Source of the DNA: Actinomycetota bacterium
Lineage (GTDB): Bacteria > Actinomycetota > Actinomycetes > Nanopelagicales > Nanopelagicaceae
Direction of reading: 5' to 3'
DNA length: 37,871 nucleotides
Assembly (NCBI GenBank): GCA_947451045.1
Contig: CANFXM010000010.1
Coordinates: 1-37,871 of the forward strand
Part shown: positions 7,826 to 15,240 of the stretch, one piece after another
Numbering within the stretch: position 1 is the first letter of the stretch
Layout: each line of letters begins with the position of its first letter
Position numbers and translations under genes: made by a program
Notes under the pieces: generated by a model
Database searches by the model: none
The model's input: the letters and a program-made list of their open reading frames with translations, nothing else
What the model was told of the DNA's origin: nothing

Positions 7826-9007
7826 TTAGTAAATTGGTAAAGATGGATCAATCTGTTTTACCCACGCTACGACACCACCACTAACGTGGGTAGCGTCACT
7901 AAAACCAGCATTCTTCAAGACAGCTAAACATTCTGCTGAACGAACGCCTGATTTACAATGCAAAATAATTGATTTATCTTGCGGTAATTTCGAAAGCGCA
8001 CTTCCATCAAGAAAACCCTGTTTTGGAATAAGGGTTGCACCCGGAATCTTTACAATTTCCCATTCGCTAGGTTCGCGAACATCTACAAGATAAAAATTCT
8101 CTTTGTTATCCATTTTTTCTTTGAGTTGGCGTACAGAAATTGTCGAATCCTTAACAGCAACTTCTGCAGCATCTGTGAGGACTCCGCAAAATGCTTCGTA
8201 ATCAGGTAAAAGGGCAGTTTGTGTTGGTTTATCTCCACACAATGGGCAATGAGGATCTTTGCGAACTTTTATCTTGCGATAGCTCATTTCAAGTGCGTCA
8301 TAAATCATAAGTGAACCGATTAATGGTTCACCAATTCCAGTTATTACCTTAATGGCCTCTGTTGTTTGGATTGAACCGATTGAGGCACAAAGAACTCCCA
8401 GCACGCCACCTTCAGCACAACTTGGAACCATTCCTGGTGGAGGAGGTTCTGGGTATAGGCATCTGTAACAAGGGCCGTACTCAGCCCAAAAAACACTTGC
8501 TTGTCCATCAAACCGATAAATGGATCCCCATACGTAAGGCTTTTTTAGAAGCACGCATGCGTCATTCACCAAATATCGAGTTGCAAAATTATCTGTTCCA
8601 TCAACAATAATGTCGTACTGTGAAAATATTTCCATCACATTAGAGACATCTAGTCGAAGCTCGTGTGTAATTACTTTGACATAGGGATTAATTTCAGCAA
8701 TTTTTTCTTTAGCACTCTGAGCTTTGCTTTTACCTATATCTGATTGCCCATGAATTATTTGACGTTGCAAATTTGATTCATCAACCGTGTCGAATTCGAC
8801 AATGCCTAGTGTTCCAACTCCTGCTGCCGCTAAATACATTAAGGCAGGAGATCCAAGTCCACCTGCACCAACACAGAGCACTTTTGCATTCATGAGTCGT
8901 TGCTGACCTGACATTGCAAGGTCAGGAATTATCAAATGTCGGCTATAGCGACGTACTTCATCAACAGTAAGTGCGGGGCCGGGAGAAACTAATGGAGGAA
9001 TTTTCAT
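7826..9007 (-). CDS. moeZ: adenylyltransferase/sulfurtransferase MoeZ
   Basis: 393 residues with two domains. The N-terminal ThiF/MoeB/E1-like domain has the ATP-binding GAGGLG at 47-52, DTVDESNLQRQ, DGTDNFATRYLVND, and two CxxC pairs (CYRC and CPLC) for structural zinc. The C-terminal rhodanese domain carries the active-site loop CKSGVR with Cys351. MoeZ adenylates the C-terminal glycine of small sulfur-carrier proteins (MoaD, CysO, ThiS types) and then transfers sulfur to form a thiocarboxylate, feeding molybdopterin and other sulfur pathways. I chose the ATG at 9007 because the MKIPPLVSPGPAL segment aligns with the family N-terminus; a TTG at 9046 would add 13 unlikely residues. It is divergent from tetR, as in mycobacteria (Rv3206c/Rv3208). 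Confidence 0.92.
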   Translation of the reverse strand: MKIPPLVSPGPALTVDEVRRYSRHLIIPDLAMSGQQRLMNAKVLCVGAGGLGSPALMYLAAAGVGTLGIVEFDTVDESNLQRQIIHGQSDIGKSKAQSAKEKIAEINPYVKVITHELRLDVSNVMEIFSQYDIIVDGTDNFATRYLVNDACVLLKKPYVWGSIYRFDGQASVFWAEYGPCYRCLYPEPPPPGMVPSCAEGGVLGVLCASIGSIQTTEAIKVITGIGEPLIGSLMIYDALEMSYRKIKVRKDPHCPLCGDKPTQTALLPDYEAFCGVLTDAAEVAVKDSTISVRQLKEKMDNKENFYLVDVREPSEWEIVKIPGATLIPKQGFLDGSALSKLPQDKSIILHCKSGVRSAECLAVLKNAGFSDATHVSGGVVAWVKQIDPSLPIY

Positions 9008-9101
9008 TATGCGCCATTCTGCCACGCGAGGAGTAGGCACCGCCAATTAGAAGTCTGCAAATGATTCGCATATTCATTAGCGTTTTAGCGTAATTGGGCT
9101 C

Positions 9102-9107
9102 TACCAT
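9102..9107 (+). promoter_or_regulatory. -10 element TACCAT, 7 bases before the tetR ATG (leaderless)
   Basis: TANNNT-N7-ATG and no Shine-Dalgarno. It lies in the 107-base gap shared with the divergent moeZ gene. Confidence 0.5.
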
Positions 9108-9114
9108 TACCCCG

Positions 9115-9747
9115 ATGACAAGTTCACAAGAACGCAAAGACGATATCCCGAAGGATAAGGCTCGTCTTCCTCGCGATGAGAGACGCGCAATTCTTCTCTC
9201 CGCTGCACTTGAAGTTTTTACAGCTGCTGGATATCACGCCGCTGCGATGGATGAGATTGCCGATCGCGCAGGAGTGAGCAAGCCAGTCCTCTATCAACAT
9301 TTTCCTTCCAAGCTTGAACTCTATTTAGCTGTACTTGATGTACATATTGATTCACTTGTTTTTGAAATTCAAAAAGCAATCGCATCAACTCCAGATAATG
9401 CGAGTCGAGTTCGCGCGACAGTTGTTGCTTATTTTTCATTTATTGAAAGTGAGGGAGAAGCATTTCGCCTCTTGTTTGAAAGTGATATGAGTGTTGAACC
9501 TGCCGTTCGTGAACGTCTGACCCGCATGACATATGACTGTGCCGCAGCAGCAAGTGCTGTTATTTCAGTAGATACAGGTTTACCAAAAGAGGCAGCGATG
9601 TTGCTCGGTGTAGGAATGATTGGTTATGCCCAAGTAACTGCCCGACATTGGTTAGAGCGCGATAGTAAACTGAGCAGACAACAAGCTGTCGATCTTGTAG
9701 AAAATCTCATGTGGCGCGGTATTTCAGGTTTTCCTCGTAATCAATAA
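9115..9747 (+). CDS. TetR/AcrR-family transcriptional regulator
   Basis: 210 residues. The N-terminal TetR_N domain spans about residues 18-70, with the helix-turn-helix in AMDEIADRAGVSKPVLYQHF and the following SKLELYLAVL helix. The C-terminal two-thirds is helical and would form the ligand and dimer domain; it also resembles the family of Rv3208-type regulators that sit between moeZ and the DUF3107 gene in actinobacteria. The effector and target genes are unknown; moeZ and DUF3107 are candidates from position alone. The ATG at 9115 is preferred over a TTG at 9094 because of the TANNNT-N7-ATG arrangement and family length. Confidence 0.88.
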   Translation: MTSSQERKDDIPKDKARLPRDERRAILLSAALEVFTAAGYHAAAMDEIADRAGVSKPVLYQHFPSKLELYLAVLDVHIDSLVFEIQKAIASTPDNASRVRATVVAYFSFIESEGEAFRLLFESDMSVEPAVRERLTRMTYDCAAAASAVISVDTGLPKEAAMLLGVGMIGYAQVTARHWLERDSKLSRQQAVDLVENLMWRGISGFPRNQ

Positions 9748-9791
9748 TTTTTTACGCACAAAGTTCGGTCAGCGTAGATACTCAGCACCGA

Positions 9792-9797
9792 TAGGAT
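9792..9797 (+). promoter_or_regulatory. -10 element TAGGAT, 7 bases before the DUF3107 ATG (leaderless)
   Basis: TAGGAT is a strong actinobacterial -10 sequence. TANNNT-N7-ATG with no Shine-Dalgarno predicts a transcript starting at the ATG at 9805. Confidence 0.55.
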
Positions 9798-9804
9798 TAG
9801 CTCT

Positions 9805-10062
9805 ATGACAACAAAGAAAACTCAAGCGGGCCATAACAGTGAAGTCCGCATTGCCGTTACTTATGTAAGTGGCGATCTCACATTTGAAAGCCCTCTGAGC
9901 GCTGCTGACATTCGTAGTGCCGTCACCGCCGCACTTGCATCTGGCAAACCACTAGAACTTACAGATATTCGTGGACATGAAATTATTGTTCCAGCAGACA
10001 AAATCGCTTTTGTTGAAGTAGGCGACCCTGCAGCTCGTCGTGTGGGCTTCGGCGCACTCTAA
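9805..10062 (+). CDS. DUF3107 family protein (TB9.4-like)
   Basis: An 85-residue acidic protein of unknown function. The core reads EVRIAVTYVSGDLTFESPLSA near residues 13-33 and ends in VPADKIAFVEVGDPAARRVGFGAL, which is the typical DUF3107 ending. In mycobacteria the equivalent (Rv3208A, TB9.4) also lies between a TetR regulator and rhlE. The gene has its own candidate leaderless promoter despite being only 57 bases after tetR. The helicase gene follows at once. No catalytic residues can be proposed. Confidence 0.88.
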   Translation: MTTKKTQAGHNSEVRIAVTYVSGDLTFESPLSAADIRSAVTAALASGKPLELTDIRGHEIIVPADKIAFVEVGDPAARRVGFGAL

Positions 10063-10063
10063 G

Positions 10064-11380
10064 GTGAGCAAAACTTTCGCTGATCTTCCACTTCGACGTG
10101 AAACGATTGAGGCACTTACTACTCACGGATTTAGCTCCCCCTTTCCTATTCAAGAGATGGTTCTACCCATTGCACTTAGTGATGGCGATGTTATTGGCCA
10201 AGCAAAAACTGGTACTGGTAAAACCCTCGCTTTCGGAATTCCACTTATTGAAAAAGTCATCGCTCCTTTGGATTCAGAGTGGAATGCATTTGAAAGTAAA
10301 GGCCTGCCTCAAGTTTTAGTTGTTGTACCGACCCGCGAATTGTGCGTGCAGGTAACAAAAGATATTGATGAACTAGCAAATAATCGTGGAATTAGAACGT
10401 TGGCTGTTTACGGCGGGCGAGCATTTGAACCACAAATTGAAGCCCTCAATAATGGGATTGAAATTGTTGTGGGCACGCCAGGACGACTATTGGATCTTTA
10501 TCGTCAGGGCCAACTCAAACTCAAGGAAGTTTCTCGATTAGTGTTAGATGAAGCCGATGAGATGTTAGATCTTGGTTTCTTGCCTGATGTTGAGAAGATT
10601 TTCACCAGTACTCCTAAGCGTTCTCAAACAATGCTTTTTTCCGCGACGATGCCCGGAGACATCATTGCTTTGGCGCGACGATTTATGAATCAGCCCATAC
10701 ATATTCGTACTCAAGATAATGAAGATGAAGGCGCGGTTGTATCCAAGATTGAACAACATGTCTATCGCGCGCACGCTCTCGATAAAATTGAGATGTTGGC
10801 TCGAATTCTTCAAGCTGAGGGCCGAGGTCCGACAATGGTTTTCTGTCGTACAAAGCGAACCTGTCAAAAGACTGCCGATGATTTATTGGAGCGCGGTTTC
10901 AAATCTGCTGCAATTCATGGAGACCTTGGGCAAGGAGCCCGCGAAAAGGCACTCTCCGATTTCAAAGCTGGTAAATCTGATGTTCTAGTTGCAACAGATG
11001 TTGCTGCGCGTGGAATTGATATCGATGGCATCACACACGTTATCAATTATCAGTGTCCTGAAGATGAAAAAACTTATGTCCACCGCATTGGAAGAACAGC
11101 TCGTGCAGGTGCCGCTGGAATTGCAGTCACATTTGTTGATTGGGATGAATTAGCACGTTGGAAAATGATTGATACAGCTCTTTCACTTGGTTTAGCAGAA
11201 CCTGAGGAAACTTATTCTTCATCTGAACATCTTTTTGAAGTAATGAAGATTCCAGCAGGAACCACTGGTCGCCTTACAAAAACCAAACCTGTGGCAGTTT
11301 CATCACCAGTGAAGAGTGCTCCACCTAAGAAGACAGAGCGAGTTCGGACACGTAATAAGAAGTTCAAGAGCGATAACTAA
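10064..11380 (+). CDS. rhlE: DEAD-box RNA helicase (RhlE type)
   Basis: 438 residues. All helicase motifs are present in order: Q motif (FSSPFPIQ), Walker A AKTGTGKT, PTRELCVQV, TPGRLLDLY, DEAD, SATMP, VFCRTKR, ATDVAARGIDI and HRIGRTARAG. It would unwind RNA duplexes with ATP, for example in ribosome assembly or RNA decay. The tail after about residue 395 is short and basic (SAPPKKTERVRTRNKKFK), a probable RNA-binding extension. I chose the GTG at 10064, one base after the DUF3107 stop and matching VSKTFADLPL; a GTG at 10040 would overlap that gene by 23 bases. The TAA stop shares CTAA with the stop of the opposing ParA gene. Confidence 0.92.
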   Translation: MSKTFADLPLRRETIEALTTHGFSSPFPIQEMVLPIALSDGDVIGQAKTGTGKTLAFGIPLIEKVIAPLDSEWNAFESKGLPQVLVVVPTRELCVQVTKDIDELANNRGIRTLAVYGGRAFEPQIEALNNGIEIVVGTPGRLLDLYRQGQLKLKEVSRLVLDEADEMLDLGFLPDVEKIFTSTPKRSQTMLFSATMPGDIIALARRFMNQPIHIRTQDNEDEGAVVSKIEQHVYRAHALDKIEMLARILQAEGRGPTMVFCRTKRTCQKTADDLLERGFKSAAIHGDLGQGAREKALSDFKAGKSDVLVATDVAARGIDIDGITHVINYQCPEDEKTYVHRIGRTARAGAAGIAVTFVDWDELARWKMIDTALSLGLAEPEETYSSSEHLFEVMKIPAGTTGRLTKTKPVAVSSPVKSAPPKKTERVRTRNKKFKSDN

Positions 11381-12063
11381 ATTAATTCCAACTTTTCTAG
11401 TATTGAGTAAGCAGCTTCTCGATATGCGGAAGCGATTTCACTTCTGTTATTTTGTGTTATCACTGAAGTAGTGTCTTCAAGGGCTTTGTCGGCCAATTCT
11501 GAATAAGGAATTGCAGCATCTAAATATTCATAGGAATAATCAAAATTATCAGAGCTCGAATTCCGATTATTGAATTTGAGAGTGACTATTGATTTTTGAC
11601 CTGCAATTTTACGAATTTGATCCGCACCTCGAATTGAATGCAAGTCTGTTCCAATCGGAATTACAACTAACTCTGATTCCTCAATCGCAAACGATAATCG
11701 TGCATCTAGGGTTGAGGGGGTGTCTATAAAAATAAGGTCATAGCGCTTAGGTAGATTTGATAAAAAAGCTTTCAAGTTTTCATGTTGAATAAATGATCCG
11801 AGCCTTGAATCAGAAGCTATGAAATCAAAGCGTTCAGTGGTGGTAATTACTTGTGACTCAATAATTTTACCTGCCATTAAATAATCAAAAAGTGTCGTGC
11901 GCTCATTCTCGAAGCCAAGCTTAAAAGTTAGCGCTGAAGCAACATCAAAGTCTAGAAGTAAAACTTTTTTTCCATACTCCACTGCGCTTACCGCTAGTGC
12001 ATGAGCAGTTGTCGTCTTGCCTGTGCCCCCTGCAACGTTGGCTACTGCAATCACGTGGTTCAT
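11377..12063 (-). CDS. ParA/Soj-like ATPase with altered Walker A motif
   Basis: 228 residues of the ParA/MinD P-loop class. The N-terminus reads NVAGGTGKTT (residues 9-18): the P-loop lysine K16 is kept, but the 'signature' lysine of the deviant Walker A (KGGxGKT) is replaced by Ala11. LLLDFD and LIFIDTPST supply Walker A' and B. A comparable Soj-like gene (Rv3213c) follows rhlE in M. tuberculosis, so this is probably an orphan ParA rather than the chromosome-segregation ParA, which normally sits with parB near the origin. The ATG at 12063 has GAGGAAA upstream and overlaps the preceding stop as ATGA; longer upstream frames are rejected. The partner protein is unknown. Confidence 0.85.
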   Translation of the reverse strand: MNHVIAVANVAGGTGKTTTAHALAVSAVEYGKKVLLLDFDVASALTFKLGFENERTTLFDYLMAGKIIESQVITTTERFDFIASDSRLGSFIQHENLKAFLSNLPKRYDLIFIDTPSTLDARLSFAIEESELVVIPIGTDLHSIRGADQIRKIAGQKSIVTLKFNNRNSSSDNFDYSYEYLDAAIPYSELADKALEDTTSVITQNNRSEIASAYREAAYSILEKLELI

Positions 12064-12851
12064 GCGCTTTCCTCTAATTTCCAACGTACGCGCGCTTTTT
12101 TCAGAATAGGTGGTTCCATCAATGTGGAAGGAAGTAAGGAAAGCGTGGTGCGAGTTGTTCTCAGAGCAATCGAGGTCGCAATTTGCGCTCCAGGTAAATT
12201 TGGCCATCCATAGAGAGAACGAGCCCATAATGGTAATGATGAGGCTGCAAGTGTTGCCAATGTCGCCCATGCAGGCGCCGCTGGCGTTGCAAAGCGCACA
12301 ACTTTTGGCATGGGTGGAATCGTAAGAAATAAAGCAGCTCGCTTTGCATCATCAGATGCATATAGTTCTGGTGATATTGATTGGAAATAATCTTTGAGTT
12401 CTTGAAATGTGTTTGGTACATCGGCTTGCGGAATACCTACTAATTTAGCAAAGAGCACCATCTGGGCAACATACAAATCTTTTTCAGCAGCAGATAAATT
12501 CACACCGGATCTGATCGCTACATCAAGAAATGAATCCACCATGGCCATATGAACCCACAGCAATAGGTGAGGGTCGTCTAATCCCAATTTTGAATGAATC
12601 ACGCGCACTCGTGCTGCTAGTTGCTCTGCTTCGGTAACTTCGCCAAAAGTTAGCATAGAAACATAATCACCGGTGCGTTGCAGTCTGCCCCAAGCATCAT
12701 CTCTAAAATCTGAATGTGCCGCGACTCCTGCCATTGCAGCTGGGTGGAGTGCTTGTTGCAGTAGCGCACGAATACCTCCGACGGCCATCGAAGGGTCAGA
12801 ATGAATTTTCCAAACAACTGATGTTGGGGAAAAAAGTCCAAGTTCTTTCAT
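12060..12851 (-). CDS. oxygenase MpaB / DUF2236 family protein
   Basis: 263 residues. The family signature is visible in GIRALLQQALHPAAMAGVAAHSDF (split near residues 26-49), GDYVSMLTFG, and the DDPHLLLWVHMAMVDSF segment near 93-109, whose histidines correspond to proposed heme ligands in the MpaB/latex-clearing-protein group. Members are soluble or membrane-linked putative heme oxygenases; the substrate here is unknown. A hydrophobic, alanine-rich stretch (about 185-215) may associate with the membrane. It lies 2 bases after marC and overlaps the ParA-like gene by 4 bases (ATGA), so the three are co-translated. Family assignment is good, function is not established. Confidence 0.82.
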   Translation of the reverse strand: MKELGLFSPTSVVWKIHSDPSMAVGGIRALLQQALHPAAMAGVAAHSDFRDDAWGRLQRTGDYVSMLTFGEVTEAEQLAARVRVIHSKLGLDDPHLLLWVHMAMVDSFLDVAIRSGVNLSAAEKDLYVAQMVLFAKLVGIPQADVPNTFQELKDYFQSISPELYASDDAKRAALFLTIPPMPKVVRFATPAAPAWATLATLAASSLPLWARSLYGWPNLPGAQIATSIALRTTRTTLSLLPSTLMEPPILKKARVRWKLEESA

Positions 12852-12853
12852 TG

Positions 12854-13471
12854 TTATCCCGCCACGAAACCGCGGACTGCATCGACAATCATTTGAACTG
12901 CAATTGCAGCGAGCAGAAGTCCAGCAATTCGAGCCACAAGAGTTACACCAGCTTCGCGGATTACGCGCAGAATTGTGTTCGATGAAAGAAGTGCGAGAGC
13001 TATAACTACATGTACTGCGATTACTGCCGTAATAAGACCGATGACATAAGTGGAGCTTTTTGCTTCTTGAACAAAGAGCATTGTCGCAACAATTGCACCT
13101 GGCCCAGCTAATAGAGGGGTTCCCAGTGGAACAAGCGCAACGTTTGCATTTTTGGAAGGACTTCCCTCGCCACCTCTACCTGTCAAGAGTTCTAAGGAAA
13201 TCAGAAGAAGAAGCAGTCCGCCCGCGGCTTGTAAGGCACCGATAGATACATTGAGATAAGAAAGAATAAAACGTCCGAATAATGCGAATACAGAAATAAC
13301 TAAAAGCGATACACCTGCCGCTTGTAGCGCTAATTGTCGCCTGACTTTAGGACTCTTATCAGAAACTAAACTGAGAAAGATAGGAGTTGCACCGGGAGGA
13401 TCCATAATGACTAATAAAGTTACGAAAGATTGAATTGTAAAAGTAATTGCACTTGTCTGTACCAAATTCAT
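12854..13471 (-). CDS. MarC family integral membrane protein
   Basis: 205 residues with six predicted membrane helices (roughly 8-28, 43-63, 68-88, 112-132, 141-161 and 179-199). The MDPPGATPIFLSL segment near residues 22-34 and GPGAIVATML near 112 are typical MarC (UPF0056) signatures. The family was once linked to multiple antibiotic resistance, which was later withdrawn; its transport role is unknown. The ATG at 13471 overlaps the PHP gene stop as ATGA, so I prefer it to a start at 13519 that would add 16 residues inside the PHP gene. It is part of the compact operon from the EamA gene to the ParA-like gene. Confidence 0.88.
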   Translation of the reverse strand: MNLVQTSAITFTIQSFVTLLVIMDPPGATPIFLSLVSDKSPKVRRQLALQAAGVSLLVISVFALFGRFILSYLNVSIGALQAAGGLLLLLISLELLTGRGGEGSPSKNANVALVPLGTPLLAGPGAIVATMLFVQEAKSSTYVIGLITAVIAVHVVIALALLSSNTILRVIREAGVTLVARIAGLLLAAIAVQMIVDAVRGFVAG

Positions 13472-14313
13472 GCCTTCACCACCCTTCGCGCATTGGCTTG
13501 AGATTCTAGCCGAAGCCATTGTTCTAAGTCTGTTGAATTTTCGCCAAGGGAATTCAGTTTTCCATTTCCGTGGTAATCACTGGAACCAGTAATCACCAAA
13601 TTTTGTTCTATTGCAATCGCTCTCAACATTTCACGTTCTGAGTCACTATGGTCTCGGTGATTGACTTCAATTGCATTAAGGCCAGCATCACAAAGGCCTT
13701 GAAAATCTTGCGCGCCTAAGATTTGTCCTCTATGAGATGCAAAAGCGTGAGCAATTATCGCTACTCCCCCAGCACTGCGAATTATAGAAATGGCTTCTTC
13801 TGGAGTTGGAGCAGCATGGGATACATAGAATCGTGAATCATTATTGAGTAGTCCTTGAAATGCTTCATCGCGTGATGCAATCACACCATTTTTCACAAGC
13901 GCATCGGCTAAATGTGGTCGGCCTAATGTTGCACCTGGCGGCATTGCTGCTTCAACATCTTCCATCGAAATATTCATACCTTCTGCTCGCATTAGTTCGA
14001 TCATCTTTTTCATTCGAGGGATTCGACCATCACGAGTCTCTTCTAAAAGCTTTTGCATTGGCGCATTATTTTCATCAAATAAAAGCCCCAACATATGCAC
14101 GCTAATTCCATCGTGAGTCAGACATGAAATTTCGGCACCTAATACAAGTTCAATATCTCCTCGAACTGCCTTTCTGGCTTCACTCCATCCAGCAGTAGTG
14201 TCGTGATCAGTAATTGCTAAGACATCGATACCTTGTGAAAGGGCTTTATTTATCAGCTCTCTCGGAGAATCTGTCCCATCGCTACACGTTGTGTGAGTAT
14301 GTAAATCAATCAT
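13468..14313 (-). CDS. PHP-domain metal-dependent phosphoesterase (RNase AM / nucleoside bisphosphate phosphatase-like)
   Basis: 281 residues. The PHP metal sites are visible: DLHTHTTCSDGTDSP (H5, H7, D12), ITDHDTTAGW (D37-H38), a Glu in VLGAEISC, HMLG, and the C-terminal SDYHG. The layout is that of the YciV/TrpH group, whose members hydrolyse 3',5'-nucleoside bisphosphates or trim 5' ends of RNA. A DNA polymerase PHP domain is excluded by the stand-alone length. The ATG lies within the end of the EamA gene (8-base overlap), and marC overlaps its stop. The exact substrate is inferred from the family. Confidence 0.88.
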   Translation of the reverse strand: MIDLHTHTTCSDGTDSPRELINKALSQGIDVLAITDHDTTAGWSEARKAVRGDIELVLGAEISCLTHDGISVHMLGLLFDENNAPMQKLLEETRDGRIPRMKKMIELMRAEGMNISMEDVEAAMPPGATLGRPHLADALVKNGVIASRDEAFQGLLNNDSRFYVSHAAPTPEEAISIIRSAGGVAIIAHAFASHRGQILGAQDFQGLCDAGLNAIEVNHRDHSDSEREMLRAIAIEQNLVITGSSDYHGNGKLNSLGENSTDLEQWLRLESQANARRVVKA

Positions 14314-15223
14314 TGACGGCAGCCCGATCTACGCGAGTGCGCAAAACAACAAGAATGCAACCTCCAAGAATTAAGGCAATTCCAGGAATAATGCCAAGAG
14401 GTGGTTTTTGACCAAGCCACCAAACGGCGAGCACTGAACTCACTGGAACTTCGAAAAAAACTATTAGTGAAACAACAGCCGGTGAAACTCGTTTGAGTGC
14501 GGCATTAAACATCGTATGCCCCAAAATTTGTGCACCAAGAATAAGTCCTAAAACAATCCACCACTGTCGAGGTGAAAAATGTAAAATTTCATTTCCAGCG
14601 ATAAAAGCCATAGGAAGAGCGGTTATTGCACAAACAAAATAGCAAATAGTTGTATATGTGGTTGTTTCAATACTTCGTTGTGCTTTCGAACCTGCCATCA
14701 TGTAAAGGGCAGCTAGCGCCGCTGAAATAAGTGCTGCAATGTCTCCCAGAAAATTTCTCAAAGAAATATGCAGATCCACCCCAGATATTAGAAGTACTCC
14801 TGAAAAGCTAACAATCATCCCAAACCATGCACGCGATGGAATATGCCCACCAATAACTTTTACAAAGAGTGCAGCAAAAATTGGTTGTAGCGCAACTATC
14901 GCAGTTCCAGCAGCAACGGTTGTCAGTCTCATTGCTAAGAAGAATCCATAAAAATGTAGCGCGAGGGTAACTCCTGCGATTGCAGCCCATTTCATTCCAG
15001 CGCGATGACTACGCAAGTGCGTATGTCGAAGTGCGAATGGCAAAGTAATAAGTGAACCACCCAGATTTCGCCAAAATATTAATGACAGGACTGGCATGGA
15101 GCTCATTGCAATTAGCGGGCCAGAAGTTCCAATACCGATAATTCCAAGACCTAATCGAATCAGGTCGGGTCGGGCTGGGATGGCAATATGACTATCGCGT
15201 GCCTTGATTTGAGCTTCATCCAT
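14306..15223 (-). CDS. EamA/DMT-superfamily transporter
   Basis: 305 residues with about ten hydrophobic helices in two EamA repeats (approximately 22-145 and 160-295). The end of each repeat carries the expected pattern, for example PIFAALFVKVIGGHIP and FFEVPVSSVLAVWWLGQKP. It is probably an inner-membrane exporter of metabolites or amino acids; the substrate is not predictable. It starts 17 bases after the mrp stop and has its own leaderless-type -10 element, so it may head the operon EamA-PHP-marC-MpaB-ParA rather than depend on mrp transcription. Confidence 0.85.
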   Translation of the reverse strand: MDEAQIKARDSHIAIPARPDLIRLGLGIIGIGTSGPLIAMSSMPVLSLIFWRNLGGSLITLPFALRHTHLRSHRAGMKWAAIAGVTLALHFYGFFLAMRLTTVAAGTAIVALQPIFAALFVKVIGGHIPSRAWFGMIVSFSGVLLISGVDLHISLRNFLGDIAALISAALAALYMMAGSKAQRSIETTTYTTICYFVCAITALPMAFIAGNEILHFSPRQWWIVLGLILGAQILGHTMFNAALKRVSPAVVSLIVFFEVPVSSVLAVWWLGQKPPLGIIPGIALILGGCILVVLRTRVDRAAVND

Positions 15224-15229
15224 ACGATA

Positions 15230-15235
15230 ACGGTA
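15230..15235 (-). promoter_or_regulatory. -10 element TACCGT, 6 bases before the EamA ATG (leaderless)
   Basis: TANNNT-N6-ATG on the minus strand, inside the 17-base gap after mrp; no Shine-Dalgarno. The hexamer is the same as that proposed for accD. Confidence 0.5.
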
Positions 15236-15240
15236 GTGGA

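Noticed and set aside
9008-9046. TTG start for moeZ at 9046
   Set aside because: Adds 13 residues not expected for MoeZ; MKIPPLVSPG at 9007 fits the family N-terminus.
9071-9093. ATTA/TAAT half-sites and AGCG direct repeats upstream of tetR as a TetR operator
   Set aside because: The reverse complement does not match beyond 4-base half-sites; too weak to call an operator.
12064-12270. N-terminal extension of the ParA-like gene up to 12270
   Set aside because: The added 69 residues lie wholly inside the MpaB-like gene and do not resemble ParA; the ATGA overlap and GAGGAAA support 12063.
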